This document shows positions 17,846 through 27,141 of a stretch of 64,000 nt of DNA, one piece after another. The translations under genes and the position numbers were made by a program. Origin of the DNA: Thiocapsa marina 5811 (GTDB taxonomy: Bacteria; Pseudomonadota; Gammaproteobacteria; Chromatiales; Chromatiaceae); the NCBI RefSeq assembly GCF_000223985.1, contig NZ_AFWV01000009.1, positions 1 to 64,000 of the forward strand, written 5' to 3'. The notes under the pieces are model-generated. The model was not told the origin of the DNA. It did no database searches and was given only the letters and a program-made list of their open reading frames with translations. Numbering within the stretch: position 1 is the first letter of the stretch; every line of letters begins with the position of its first letter.

Positions 17846-20044
17846 TCAATCGAGCCACCCGAGAACGTTGCGGGCGATCGACCAGCGCGGCTCGCGCGTG
17901 GTGTCGAGTTCGCCGAGCATCCAATAGCGATAGAGCACGTCGACAGTGCCGTATCCCTTTGCATTGTCGAGCCAGGCATTGAAGAAGGTCAGAAGCTGCG
18001 GATCGGCATCCCGTGCGAGCGCATAGCCGAACGGGATCATGAGGATCGGTGTCGGTATGGTCAGGTTGAGCCGCGGATAACGGATGGTCCAGGCGGCCCC
18101 TTCCTCGGCGGCCATCAGGATGGCATCGAAGCGTGGTGGATCTTCGGTCAGGAGGGCGTCGAGGGCCACGTTGTCCTGCAGGATGACCTGCTGCGCATCG
18201 GGCAGCATGCGGTCGAGAAAGCGCGGGGTGGCGCGATTGTCGGTGGTCGCGATGCGGATGTCGCCGGCCGCCGCGATGGCCTCCCAGCTCTCGAACTCGC
18301 GCCGCCGATAGTCCGGCATGATCATCCCGATCGGGCCGTCGATGACCGGCACCGTCATCGCAAAGCTCAGGGTCATCTCCGGGACGATCGGCAGCAAGGA
18401 CATGAAGATATCGCACGTACCCTTATCGAGGGACGCCTCGGCGTCCGAGATCGAGTCCACGGGGATAAAGTCCACGCGGGCGTCGAGCCTCCTCGCGAAG
18501 CGATGGGTCATCTCGATATCGAAGCCGACCAGATCGCCGTGGCGATTGAAGAAGGACGAGGGATAGTCGCTGCGCTGATAGCAGGCACGCAGCACCCCGG
18601 TCTCCTGAATACGGGCCAGTGTCGCCGGTGCGCGCGGGGTCGTCTCGGGCGGCACCTCGCGATAAACCCTGTGCGGCTGAGGCGCCCGCAGCAAGGAGAG
18701 CCCTGCGAGCACCTGGTCCTTGGTGAAGGGGGCAACGAAGACGTAGGTATAGAAGGCACGGATCCCGATCAGGACCGCCAGCACCATCACCACGGAGAGG
18801 AGCGCGAAACGCACCAGGCGCCCCACGCGCACCTTCAGCGCGCCCTCCATGGCGTAGGCACCGATCAGGGCAATGGCGATGATATGCATGCCGGCCAGGA
18901 GTGTGCCGAAGCGGGCGCCGATGACGTCGACCGTGATGAAGACCTGGAACAGGTCGGCCGGCAAGCGCAGCAGATCGAACAGAAACGGTAGGGCCAGGAT
19001 GGTGCTGCCGAAGAGACTGGCGAGTCCGGCCCCGGCGATCAGCAGATAATCGCTGGCCGCGACGGACGCGCCGACGAACCAGCCGCCGAAGAGCACGAAC
19101 ATCAGAGACAGGACAAGGCCGAGGTTGGGAAAGGGAAAGGCCGCCGGGATCAGGATATCGATGGCGGACTCTTCCTGCTCGCTCGGCTCGCCGTCCTTCC
19201 CGTCGGTCTCGGCGACCAGCCGTTTGGCGTCGGCCGCCAGCACGGGCAGCACGATCAGCACGTTCGCCGTCGCGAAGGCCGTGATCAAGGGGCCGCGAAA
19301 GGCGCGAACAACGCTCGTGTAGCTCAGCGGCGTCAGCGCCGCGATCAGCCCGGGAATGATCCAGAGGCTGAGGATCAGGGCCATGGACACATAGGTCACG
19401 ATATAGACCTGGAGTCGCGCCAGATCGCCGATGTCGATGGTGCCGGCCGCCGCCGCGGTGATGGCGAACACCCCGTAAGGCGCGAGTCGGCCGATGAACC
19501 CTGTCATGGTCATCAAGGTATCGCCGACCGTGGAGAGCAGGTCGACGAAGCGCGCTTTGTTTTTGACCCCGATCAGGGCCACCCCGAAGAGGATGCTGAA
19601 GACGACGACGGCCGGCACGATCGCGAAGGCCAGGGAGGCGAAGATGTTCGAGGGGATATAGAGCTTGAGAAAATCGACCGCCGCGGGCTCCTGGATCTGG
19701 CTGGTGCTGAAGAAGGAGGCGGAGGCCCAGTTCGGGAAGGCCAAGGGGGACGACAAGACCACGGCCAAGCCGATGATCCAGAGCAGCAGCAGCACGCCGC
19801 CGGCCTTCAGACCGAGATGTTTGGCCTCGTCCAGGGTCAGTCGACCCAGCGACGTGATCAGGGCGACGATCACGTAGGGGATGACGGTCACCTGCAGCAA
19901 GGCGATGAAGATATCGCCTCCGAGCTGGAGGAAGGCCACCTCCTCGCCGAAGAAGAGACCGACGAGGATCCCCGCGCCCAGACCGATGAAGACCTGGGTC
20001 GCGATACCGAGCCTGCGTCGAGGCTGTCCGTTTTTCGGGCCCAT
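17846..20044 (-). CDS. Dicarboxylate-symporter-like protein fused to a periplasmic solute-binding domain
   Basis: A 732-aa fusion. Residues 1-400 are a DAACS (Na+/H+:dicarboxylate, GltP/DctA-like) transmembrane domain (LGIATQVFIGLGAGILVG; VIPYVIVALITSLGRL). An extra helix (about 411-430) follows and would carry the next domain outside. Residues about 475-720 form a type-3 extracellular solute-binding domain (GVLRACYQRSDYPSSFFN; LVGFDIEMTHRFARRLD). The substrate motifs of classical carriers are not conserved: the serine-rich SSSAATLP position reads FATANVLIVLP (257-267) and NMDGT is replaced by FPFPNLG (303-309). It may be a receptor or a carrier with altered specificity. The ATG at 20044 begins the conserved region. 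Confidence 0.85.
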   Translation of the reverse strand: MGPKNGQPRRRLGIATQVFIGLGAGILVGLFFGEEVAFLQLGGDIFIALLQVTVIPYVIVALITSLGRLTLDEAKHLGLKAGGVLLLLWIIGLAVVLSSPLAFPNWASASFFSTSQIQEPAAVDFLKLYIPSNIFASLAFAIVPAVVVFSILFGVALIGVKNKARFVDLLSTVGDTLMTMTGFIGRLAPYGVFAITAAAAGTIDIGDLARLQVYIVTYVSMALILSLWIIPGLIAALTPLSYTSVVRAFRGPLITAFATANVLIVLPVLAADAKRLVAETDGKDGEPSEQEESAIDILIPAAFPFPNLGLVLSLMFVLFGGWFVGASVAASDYLLIAGAGLASLFGSTILALPFLFDLLRLPADLFQVFITVDVIGARFGTLLAGMHIIAIALIGAYAMEGALKVRVGRLVRFALLSVVMVLAVLIGIRAFYTYVFVAPFTKDQVLAGLSLLRAPQPHRVYREVPPETTPRAPATLARIQETGVLRACYQRSDYPSSFFNRHGDLVGFDIEMTHRFARRLDARVDFIPVDSISDAEASLDKGTCDIFMSLLPIVPEMTLSFAMTVPVIDGPIGMIMPDYRRREFESWEAIAAAGDIRIATTDNRATPRFLDRMLPDAQQVILQDNVALDALLTEDPPRFDAILMAAEEGAAWTIRYPRLNLTIPTPILMIPFGYALARDADPQLLTFFNAWLDNAKGYGTVDVLYRYWMLGELDTTREPRWSIARNVLGWLD

Positions 20045-20439
20045 GCCGATGACCTCTCCTCGGGAAGGGCGCAGGCGGCGCAGACCGCATCTTGGCCGAA
20101 TCCCTTAGGCTCGATGGGTCGGACTCAGCCCTTGATGTCCGATACCCTTATGTGAGGGTCTTGCGGAATCGATGGCCTCGTCGCGACGCTCGACGAGCGT
20201 TTCGGTTGGTTGCAGGACCCGGGACGCGCCGCCCGGTCCATCGGGATCCGGCCGCATAGGATACGAGCCAACTGCAGAGGTTGAGCGGCGGTGTCGATCA
20301 CCGCATGCCCCGACTGGCCGGCAGGTAAACCCTGGATTCCGGCGAGCGTTCGGGGGTTGGTTCTGGACGCGTCGATCGCGATGCGACGAACGCGCCCGGT
20401 GGAGAACAGGTTACGGCCCGCCTTCGAGCCGATCAAGCC
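20045..20439. other. Interval without a supported gene
   Basis: About 395 bp between the divergent-facing symporter start and repeat copy B. A 103-codon open frame on the minus strand (20125-20436) has no recognisable domain and no ribosome site, so I did not call it. The symporter promoter must be in this segment. Confidence 0.4.
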
Positions 20440-20631
20440 ATAAACCGCGCCCAGCGCGGTATGCGATGTTTTTGAATGATATCGGCCCCGGCGGACTTGA
20501 CGACCGTCGGAGTCGGCGCGGTTTAAGATTTTAAGAAATAAATCATTTTAAACCGCGTCCGCCAAAGATCGTGGATGCCACATAGGACGAGCTCGCTCGA
20601 CAACGAGCATGTCGCTCCGGACGCGGTTTAG
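20440..20631 (+). repeat. Composite TTAAACCGCG repeat, copy B
   Basis: 192 bp. Module 1 is 20440-20526, the AT-rich linker is 20527-20547, and module 2 is 20548-20631. The orientation is the same as copy A. Its right end overlaps the last codon of atpA: the TAA stop at 20628-20630 is part of the repeat terminus (CTAAACCGCG on the minus strand). Confidence 0.9.
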
Positions 20632-22562
20632 GTCGTCATCGCGTCGATCTCGGCGAGCAGACGCGTGTAATCCGGTGATTCGGGTGCGGCGTAGTGGAAG
20701 TTCTTGAAGAGTCCGGTCAGCTTGTTGAAGTGGTGTCGCACCGCGGTCTTGTCCTCGAAGCTACGCTCCTGCTCGACGATGTCCCAGACGCGGTCGAAGG
20801 TGAGTTTTTGGCGATCCATGGGGACTGCGCCGTCGACAGCGTCGAAGGCGTCCTGCTGGAGGAAGACCATGTCGAGAAAGAGCGCCTTTTGATAGACGAC
20901 ATAGTCGTCCGTCGTGATGCCCTCCTCGCCCGTCACCTGCATCATCTGCTGAACGCTGTCGCCGCGGACGAGAAGATCCTTGAGGGCCTTGACGCGCTCG
21001 GTCCAGGTCGGGTCGAGGTTGCGGGCGTACCAGTCGGACAACTGCTCCAGGTAGCGCGACCAGGAGATCAGCGGATCGATCGCCGGGTAGAAGCGGCGGT
21101 ACGCCCGATCGTAGGAGAGCCCGAGGAAGCTCTTGACCGTGCTGAGTGTGCCCTGCGTGACCGGCTCTTCGAAGTTGCCCCCGGCCGGTGAGACCGTGCC
21201 GATCATGGTCAGGCTGCCCGAGCTGCCGTCGGCACTTCGGATCAGACCGGCGCGCTCGTAGACGCTGCGGATCGCCGATTCCAGATAGGCCGGGAAGGCC
21301 TCCTCGCCCGGGATCTCCTCCAGACGCCCCGAGGTCTCGCGCATGGCCTGTGCCCAGCGCGAGGTCGAATCGGCCAGCAGCAGAACGTGGTAGCCCATCT
21401 GGCGGTAATACTCGCCGATGGTGATGCCGGTGTAGATGGACGCCTCGCGCGCCGCGACCGGCATGGAAGAGGTGTTGCAGATGATGATGGTGCGGTCCAT
21501 CAGCGAGCCGCCGGTCGCCGGGTCCTTGATGCGCGGGAACTCCTGGATGGTTTCCACGACCTCGCCGGCACGCTCGCCGCAGGCGACCACGAGCACGATA
21601 TCCACCGCCGCGTGCTTGGCCAGCGAGTGCTGCAGGACGGTCTTGCCGGCGCCGAAGGGGCCGGGGATGCAGGCCGTCCCGCCGCGCGCGACCGGGAAGA
21701 AGGTATCGACGGTACGCATCGTCGTGATCATCGGCTCGTTCGGATAGAGCCGCTCGGTCGTGCGCTCGCGCAACATATGCTCGGTCAAGGGGCGGCGGAC
21801 CGGCCAGCGCTGGGTCAGGTCGAGCGAGTGCTCCTCGCCTCGGCCGTCGCGGATGCGCGCGACCGGCGTGTCGAGCGTCACGCTCCCTTCCTGAATCCAG
21901 GTGACCTCGACCTCGCCGGCCTGGTCGAACGGCACCATGATCTTGTGCGTGAAGCGGCCTTCGGCGACCGTTCCGAGCAGACCCCCGGCCCTCAGGCGCG
22001 CCCCTTGCGAGACGGCGGGGACGAAGGACCACTTGCGCTCTCGGTCCAATGGATCGACATCGACACCGCGCGGCAGGAAGATGCCGTGCTCGATGGCGAT
22101 CTTGTCGAGCGGGCTTTGCAGGCCGTCGTAGACCTGACCGAGCAGGCCCGGGCCGAGGATGACCGACAACATCTCGCCGGTCTGCTCGACCGGGTCGCCG
22201 ATGGTGATGCCGCGCGTGTCTTCGAACACCTGGACGTCGGCGGTATACCCGCGGACCCGCAGGACCTCGGCCTTGAGCCGTTCCTGGCGTCCGTCGGCGG
22301 CGACCCGCCCCGGCAGGATCAGGACCACCTCGTTCTTCATCAGGGAGCGACGCGTCCCCTTCTCCCAGCCGGCCTCGATGGTCACCAGGCTCTCCTGCAC
22401 CGCCACGACATGCGCGAGTGCGTCGGCCTGTGCGGGAGGGGTCGGCGGGGCGGTCCGGGCGTTGTCGTCCATCGCTGCGAGGTCCTGAGTCCGTGGGGCG
22501 CCGTCGGACGCACGCGGCCGCTCCTCATGCTTTGGTTTGCCTCGGGTCGTATGTCTTGCCAT
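20628..22562 (-). CDS. atpA: V/A-type ATPase catalytic subunit A
   Basis: About 644 aa from the ATG at 22562; a TTG at 22595 and an ATG at 22472 are alternatives, the last giving a length nearer the family norm. It is the catalytic, ATP-hydrolysing subunit of the V1/A1 head. The P-loop reads [17 protein letters not shown]; catalytic and nucleotide-contact stretches [23 protein letters not shown] and [16 protein letters not shown] are intact. The family's non-homologous insert region ([14 protein letters not shown]) is present. It is the last gene of the operon, separated from the preceding subunit gene by repeat copy C; its stop codon comes from repeat copy B. Confidence 0.95.
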   Translation of the reverse strand: MARHTTRGKPKHEERPRASDGAPRTQDLAAMDDNARTAPPTPPAQADALAHVVAVQESLVTIEAGWEKGTRRSLMKNEVVLILPGRVAADGRQERLKAEVLRVRGYTADVQVFEDTRGITIGDPVEQTGEMLSVILGPGLLGQVYDGLQSPLDKIAIEHGIFLPRGVDVDPLDRERKWSFVPAVSQGARLRAGGLLGTVAEGRFTHKIMVPFDQAGEVEVTWIQEGSVTLDTPVARIRDGRGEEHSLDLTQRWPVRRPLTEHMLRERTTERLYPNEPMITTMRTVDTFFPVARGGTACIPGPFGAGKTVLQHSLAKHAAVDIVLVVACGERAGEVVETIQEFPRIKDPATGGSLMDRTIIICNTSSMPVAAREASIYTGITIGEYYRQMGYHVLLLADSTSRWAQAMRETSGRLEEIPGEEAFPAYLESAIRSVYERAGLIRSADGSSGSLTMIGTVSPAGGNFEEPVTQGTLSTVKSFLGLSYDRAYRRFYPAIDPLISWSRYLEQLSDWYARNLDPTWTERVKALKDLLVRGDSVQQMMQVTGEEGITTDDYVVYQKALFLDMVFLQQDAFDAVDGAVPMDRQKLTFDRVWDIVEQERSFEDKTAVRHHFNKLTGLFKNFHYAAPESPDYTRLLAEIDAMTT

Positions 22563-22608
22563 GGGTAGATCCAGTAGGGCGCCGACGTCGAGCAAACGGT
22601 CGACAGGG

Positions 22609-22813
22609 TTAAACCGCGTCTAAACCGCGTCCAGAGCGAGATGCGCACTTTCGAGTGAGCTTAACGTTTGGTGCATTCACGGCCCTTAGCGGAAACGCGG
22701 TTTAGAACAATATATTTTTTAATATCTTAAACCGCGCCGGCTCCAGCGGTCGTCAAAACTACCGGGGCCGATCCCGTCCGAAAACATCGCATACCAGACA
22801 GGGCGCGGTTTAA
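22609..22813 (-). repeat. Composite TTAAACCGCG repeat, copy C (inverted)
   Basis: In the opposite orientation to the other four. On the plus strand, module 2 is 22620-22705, the AT-rich linker is 22706-22726, and module 1 is 22727-22813. An extra partial terminus TTAAACCGCGTC (22609-22620) precedes module 2, a tandem duplication of the end. It sits inside the V-ATPase operon between the DUF2764 gene and atpA, and its right end supplies the TAA stop of the DUF2764 gene (22810-22812). Confidence 0.9.
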
Positions 22814-23523
22814 GCGCGGACGGGTCGGGCGGTGTCGGCGGACGGCCGCAGGCTCTTCTCGACCCCCGCCATCGCCTGCTCGACCAGCTCGTCGAAGCGT
22901 CGCGCGGCCTCCTCGCCGTCGTACGTCGTCCAGCGCGCGATCATGTCCCAGCGCAAGACATAAATGACAACGGCCTCGAAATCGAGATAGTGCCCGTCGC
23001 TGCAGCTCTCCAAGTGGTTCCACACCGCGCCGAGCAGCAGGCGCTCGAGATCGACGGTGCCGCCGCGTGCAAGCAGACGCTCGGCCTCGGGCAGCCAGGG
23101 AAAGGCGCGCTCGAGACCGAAGGCAGGCTCGTTCCAGTGCTGCATGATCCGGCTCGTCCAGCGCCCGAATCCCCAGCGGCGGTCGCGCGGCGCGGACTCG
23201 CCGCGGTGGCGCCGCCGCAGGGCGGCGACCAGCGTGCGCAGCTCGAGCCGCCAGGTCACCAGATCGCGGATGAAGGGGTTCGTAATCCCCTCGATGACCT
23301 GTTTCGCCCGGACCACGGACTGTGCGTCGGTTCGGTCGGGCTCCTGTTGCGCCCACTCGAGCAATCGTCTGGCGTGGCGCAGACAGTCGGCCTCGTCTGG
23401 ATCGAGCAAGGCGAGACGCTGGTTCAGCCGGATGCGCGACAAGGGGGTCTGCGTCGCACCGAAGAGCGGGCCGTGATACGGCAACGCGCTCAGGAGCATC
23501 GCGTAACGGTCGGAGTGCGCCAC
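22810..23523 (-). CDS. V-ATPase-associated DUF2764-like subunit (subunit C equivalent)
   Basis: A 237-aa soluble protein encoded between atpE and atpA. In Chlamydia-type bacterial V-ATPase operons this slot holds a DUF2764 protein, thought to replace subunit C. The N-terminus (LLSALPYHGPLF) matches the LVASLP-type start of that family, and the C-terminal part (YLDFEAVVIYVLRWDMIARW) its F-x-A-I-x-Y-x-L-x-x-x-I-x-x-R-W pattern. The assignment rests on position and these weak motifs. The stop codon is contributed by repeat copy C. Confidence 0.7.
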   Translation of the reverse strand: MAHSDRYAMLLSALPYHGPLFGATQTPLSRIRLNQRLALLDPDEADCLRHARRLLEWAQQEPDRTDAQSVVRAKQVIEGITNPFIRDLVTWRLELRTLVAALRRRHRGESAPRDRRWGFGRWTSRIMQHWNEPAFGLERAFPWLPEAERLLARGGTVDLERLLLGAVWNHLESCSDGHYLDFEAVVIYVLRWDMIARWTTYDGEEAARRFDELVEQAMAGVEKSLRPSADTARPVRA

Positions 23524-23538
23524 GGTCGCCTCGTCTCC

Positions 23539-24243
23539 TTACTTCACCATGCCTTCGAGGATCGCCCGAAAGCGCGGTTGCAGGTGCGCGAGCAGGGTGG
23601 CGGCGACCGTCTCGTCGGTCAGGTCGATGTGCACGTCCTTGCCCTTGAGTGCGAGCCGGATGCCCTTGCCCTCCGTTCCGGCGGCGACCCCGAAGGTCAC
23701 GCCATCGGCCAGGATGTTGCCGGCCAAGGAGAGCACGAAGTGGGACAATGAACCCTCACGCAGCTCCAGCGGGTTGCGACGAAGCTCCTCGGGACTGACC
23801 AGCGCCTTGGGCAACTGGACCTCGACCGCCTGTCCGGCGTCGACCCCGGCCTCCGCGCGTGCCTTGGCGGCCACCTCCAGGATCAAGCGCTCGAGGAATG
23901 CCTCCTGCTCGATCTTGGCGGCGATGAGGCGTTTGACCTCGTCGCTGAAGCGATCGGAAAGGTCGGCCTTGAGCCGCAGCACGGTGTCGCGCATGGCGAT
24001 CCGCAGCGCCTCTTCACCGCCCTTTCGCAGCGCATCGACCTCTTGTTGGGTCTCCTCGCGGATGGCCTTGGCGCGGTTCTCGGCCTCGCGCACGATGCGG
24101 GCCGCCTCGCGCCGCGCCTCCGCCTCGATCCGTTGCGCCTCGGCCTGACCGACCTGCACGCCCTCGTCGCGCAATCGCTCGATCAGCGCCTCGACGCCGG
24201 AGGATGCGAGGCCCTTGAGTGCACCCTTCTCTTCTATGGTCAT
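23539..24243 (-). CDS. atpE: V/A-type ATPase peripheral stalk subunit E
   Basis: A 234-aa protein starting with the ATG at 24243 (MTIEEKGALKGLASSGVEAL); upstream in-frame sequence shadows the proteolipid gene. The first ~110 residues form a long Ala/Arg/Glu-rich amphipathic coiled coil (AQRIEAEARREAARIVREAE), the peripheral-stalk helix that pairs with subunit I or H. The C-terminal globular part (about 180-234) contacts the A/B head. Its length and layout fit bacterial NtpE. It is separated from the preceding proteolipid gene by about 30 bp and from the next gene by 15 bp. Confidence 0.88.
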   Translation of the reverse strand: MTIEEKGALKGLASSGVEALIERLRDEGVQVGQAEAQRIEAEARREAARIVREAENRAKAIREETQQEVDALRKGGEEALRIAMRDTVLRLKADLSDRFSDEVKRLIAAKIEQEAFLERLILEVAAKARAEAGVDAGQAVEVQLPKALVSPEELRRNPLELREGSLSHFVLSLAGNILADGVTFGVAAGTEGKGIRLALKGKDVHIDLTDETVAATLLAHLQPRFRAILEGMVK

Positions 24244-24272
24244 GGTATCGCGCCCCTCGCTGCTCGTGCGGC

Positions 24273-24719
24273 TCATCCGGGGATCCCGCCGGCCAAGACC
24301 AGCGCAAACACGAAGGCGAACACGGCGAAACCCTCGACGATCGCGGCCGGCGCCAGCGAGAGACCGAAGATCTCGGGCTTGGTCTTGCTGGCATGAATCG
24401 CCGAGGCGCACGCCTGGCCCTGACGCATCGCCGAGAAGAGCAGCGCGAGACCCGAGAGCAGACCGATACCGAAGAGCGCCGGTGCGGTCACGGGTGTGAC
24501 GTCGCGCTGCAGGCTGAACATGATGACGATGCCGTAGATGACCTGCGAGGAGGGCATCACCGACACACCGATGTAGCGTCCGTAGCCCGAATCCGTATCC
24601 ACCATGGCGCCGATCGCCGCCTGTCCGGCAACCGCGCAGCCGATGACGCTGCCGATCGCACCCAGGGCCATGGGGGCGAAGAGTCCGGCCCAGCCCAGCG
24701 CAACCACAAATTCGTTCAT
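24273..24719 (-). CDS. atpK: V/A-type ATPase proteolipid subunit K
   Basis: A 148-aa rotor-ring subunit with four transmembrane helices as two hairpins. The ion-carrying glutamate lies in the last helix (AAIVEGFAVFAFVF). Helix 2 carries MPSSQVIYG, aligning with LPGTQGLYG of Enterococcus hirae NtpK, and helix 3 carries FSAMRQGQ, aligning with FSGIAQGK. Thus the residues that bind Na+ in that protein (Leu/Thr/Gln/Gln/Glu) have counterparts Met/Ser/Gln/Gln/Glu. This favours Na+ coupling (inference). Its ATG overlaps the atpI stop as ATGA. Confidence 0.92.
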   Translation of the reverse strand: MNEFVVALGWAGLFAPMALGAIGSVIGCAVAGQAAIGAMVDTDSGYGRYIGVSVMPSSQVIYGIVIMFSLQRDVTPVTAPALFGIGLLSGLALLFSAMRQGQACASAIHASKTKPEIFGLSLAPAAIVEGFAVFAFVFALVLAGGIPG

Positions 24720-26521
24720 TCGCGCAACTCCGTCCGTTTAAAGGGTTTGAAGGGGTAGCCTTCGCCGGCCAGGGCCCAGTTGTAGAATTCGATGAAGTTC
24801 AGCCGCAGCCCGTGGACCACGCCGCTCATGAGCGCGAGCAGCAGATTCAGCGCATGTCCGGCCAGGAGGATGAGGATGGCGAGCAGCAGTCCCAGGCCCG
24901 GCAGCTCGGTTGCGACGTCCCGGGCCAGTCCGTTGAAGGTCATCGCCATCGAGGCGGAGGCCAGGCCGAGTGCGAAGAGCCGCAGATAGGAGAGCACGTC
25001 CCCGAAGACCTGCGTCACCCGCACCAGGTTGCTCAGACCATCCAGGCCGCGCAGGGCCAACGCCTTCACGCCGTCCACGCGCCGATCGCTGCCCATGAGC
25101 AGGACCACGGCGAACCCGAGGCCCATCAGGATCTGCGCCGAAAGGACGACCCACTCGGGTGCCCCGGCATCACCCGCAATCCAGAGCGTGAAGCCGCCGA
25201 CCATCACCGCGATCCAGCCGATGGCCACACGTCCGGCAGCTCGGCCGCGTTGCGCGCCGGCCATCTCGAGGTTGGCGAGGATCAGATGGACCACGCCGAT
25301 CCCGACCGAGAGCTGCATCATGACCTCGAAATCGTTGATATCGAGGAGATGCAGATGCCCCGGGAGGCTGTCCGGGCGGGGCGCGAAACCGAAATAACTC
25401 CCCACCAGGACACCCCAGACCACGGATGTGCCGACCAGCGCCGCGGCCAGGATGCGCAGGCGCCCGCCGAGCGCGCTGCGGCCGATCTTGCGCCAATAGG
25501 CGAGCAGCAAGACGCCCAAGAGGGCCGCGTAGCCGGCATCGGAGAGGATCATCGCGAAAAAGGCCGCGAAGGAGAAGAACAACACCCGCGAAGGATCCCA
25601 GGAGTCGTAGGCCGGCATCTGGTAGAAGGCCACCAGGTCCTGGCCGGCGGCGATGGGGCCGGGATTGTCGAGCAGGGTCGGCGGTGCGTCGTCCGGTCCG
25701 GGCGTCTCCGTCAAGAGTGCCAGGCCCTGTTGCTCGGCGAGCGCCTGGACCGGCTCGACCGCGTCTTCGGGGACCCAACCCTGCACCAGGAATAGGGACT
25801 CCTCGTCGCGTGTCTGCGCCTGTGCGTGGCGAAGCTGGGCCGCGTCCTCGGCCTGGGCGAGATGTGTCGAGATGAGATAGATCCAGCGTGTCAGGGCAAC
25901 GTGCTCGGCCCGGATCTCTTCGAGCTCGAGCTCGGCCGCCTCGAGACGACGGCGGACCTCGGAGAGACTCAAAGCCCCGGCCAGGGTGCGCGGCACCGGC
26001 AGGGCATCCCGCGGCGGCTCGTCCGGGTGGATCACCACGACCCAGGATTGACGGTTGTCGCGATGCACCACCTGCCAAGGGAGCTCGAGCGCTGCGAGCT
26101 GCGCCATCTGGCGCTGCGGCACGATGTAGAACCAAAACTTGCGCCCGGCCAGATCCGGCTCGGGCGGTAGTGTGAAATCGCCCCAGGGCTCAAGCTCGGC
26201 GATGCGCTCGACGAGGGCATCGCGGCGGTCGCTCGTGTCGCGCAGGCGTTGCTGATTCTCCAGGACGGCCGCGATGGTACCGGGCAGATCGAAGCCCTCC
26301 GGGTCACGGACCTGTCGACGCTTCTCGCGCGAGTCCTGTAGATACCGCAGGGCCTGCAGCGCATCGACGGCATGGCTGGCGGGCTCCTTCTCGGGCTCCC
26401 GCGGTGCCGGTCGCAAGGGGATCAGATGCAGACAGCCGAGCGTTTGGAGCTGCTCGAGGACGGCATCCTTATCCGTGGCGAGACCGGCCAAGGTCAGGCG
26501 CGTCAGGCGTTGAATGCTCAT
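24716..26521 (-). CDS. atpI: V/A-type ATPase membrane subunit I (a-subunit)
   Basis: A 601-aa subunit combining a cytoplasmic N-terminal arm (about 1-290, with coiled-coil LEAAELELEEIRAEH) and a C-terminal membrane domain of about seven or eight helices that forms the ion half-channels. Landmarks are FFAMILSDAGYA (first helix loop), FGDVLSYLRLFALGLASASM (helix bearing the essential Arg) and NLLLALMSGVVHGLRLNFIEFYNW near the end, all typical of V/A a-type subunits. The start overlaps the end of atpD (ATGA). It is intact and of normal length. Confidence 0.93.
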   Translation of the reverse strand: MSIQRLTRLTLAGLATDKDAVLEQLQTLGCLHLIPLRPAPREPEKEPASHAVDALQALRYLQDSREKRRQVRDPEGFDLPGTIAAVLENQQRLRDTSDRRDALVERIAELEPWGDFTLPPEPDLAGRKFWFYIVPQRQMAQLAALELPWQVVHRDNRQSWVVVIHPDEPPRDALPVPRTLAGALSLSEVRRRLEAAELELEEIRAEHVALTRWIYLISTHLAQAEDAAQLRHAQAQTRDEESLFLVQGWVPEDAVEPVQALAEQQGLALLTETPGPDDAPPTLLDNPGPIAAGQDLVAFYQMPAYDSWDPSRVLFFSFAAFFAMILSDAGYAALLGVLLLAYWRKIGRSALGGRLRILAAALVGTSVVWGVLVGSYFGFAPRPDSLPGHLHLLDINDFEVMMQLSVGIGVVHLILANLEMAGAQRGRAAGRVAIGWIAVMVGGFTLWIAGDAGAPEWVVLSAQILMGLGFAVVLLMGSDRRVDGVKALALRGLDGLSNLVRVTQVFGDVLSYLRLFALGLASASMAMTFNGLARDVATELPGLGLLLAILILLAGHALNLLLALMSGVVHGLRLNFIEFYNWALAGEGYPFKPFKRTELRE

Positions 26522-27123
26522 GCCGATGCCTCTCTGAGTCGTTTGCCCTTCGCGATCTTCGAGCGCACGATCGCCGCGCGCTCGGCGTCGGAGAGGTGGA
26601 CGCGAATCCGCTTGATGTTCTCGCGTGTGCGCGGGATCAATACCTTGTCGAACAGATTCACCCGTTGAGTGACCTTGCGCACCGCTTCATCGAGCAAGAC
26701 GAGACGCCGATCGTGCAGCGCCAGTTGTGCTTGGAGCGTCAGCATCTCGGAGAGTGCATCGACCAAGACATCCACCCAATGGGGCTTGCTCAAGAAGCCG
26801 TAGTCGCGTTTCACGAGATCGAGCCCTTCGAGCACGGGCAACCGCGTCCCGAGAAGGTTTTCCTCGCCGAGGCGTGCGCCGCGCACATGCACCAGGTTGC
26901 TCAGCTCGATCTCACGGTTGGCGAGCATGGGCAAGTTCTCCGTCACGCGCGTGCGCAGCACTGTAATCTTGCGACGGGTTTCCTCTTGGGCCACGACCTC
27001 CTTGGCGCGCTCGGTCATGATCTGTTTGCGCTTCAGATCGAGCGAGGGCAGGTAGCGCTCGTAGGTCTGGAGCGCGCGGTTCTGCTTGGCGAGCGAGGAT
27101 TTGCTGAGACTCACGCGTGACAT
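26518..27123 (-). CDS. atpD: V/A-type ATPase central rotor subunit D
   Basis: A 201-aa central-axle subunit, long helical throughout: an N-terminal helix (MSRVSLSKSSLAKQNRALQT) and a C-terminal helix (VNLFDKVLIPRTRENIKRIR) forming the antiparallel coiled coil that turns inside the A3B3 head. The highly conserved RVNLFDKVLIP block identifies subunit D. It follows atpB by 18 bp and overlaps atpI. Confidence 0.93.
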   Translation of the reverse strand: MSRVSLSKSSLAKQNRALQTYERYLPSLDLKRKQIMTERAKEVVAQEETRRKITVLRTRVTENLPMLANREIELSNLVHVRGARLGEENLLGTRLPVLEGLDLVKRDYGFLSKPHWVDVLVDALSEMLTLQAQLALHDRRLVLLDEAVRKVTQRVNLFDKVLIPRTRENIKRIRVHLSDAERAAIVRSKIAKGKRLREASA

Positions 27124-27141
27124 GCGATGGACTGCTCCGCG

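Noticed and set aside
20125-20436. 103-codon minus-strand open frame
   Set aside because: No domain or start signal; high GC makes such frames common. It abuts repeat copy B, but I see no link.
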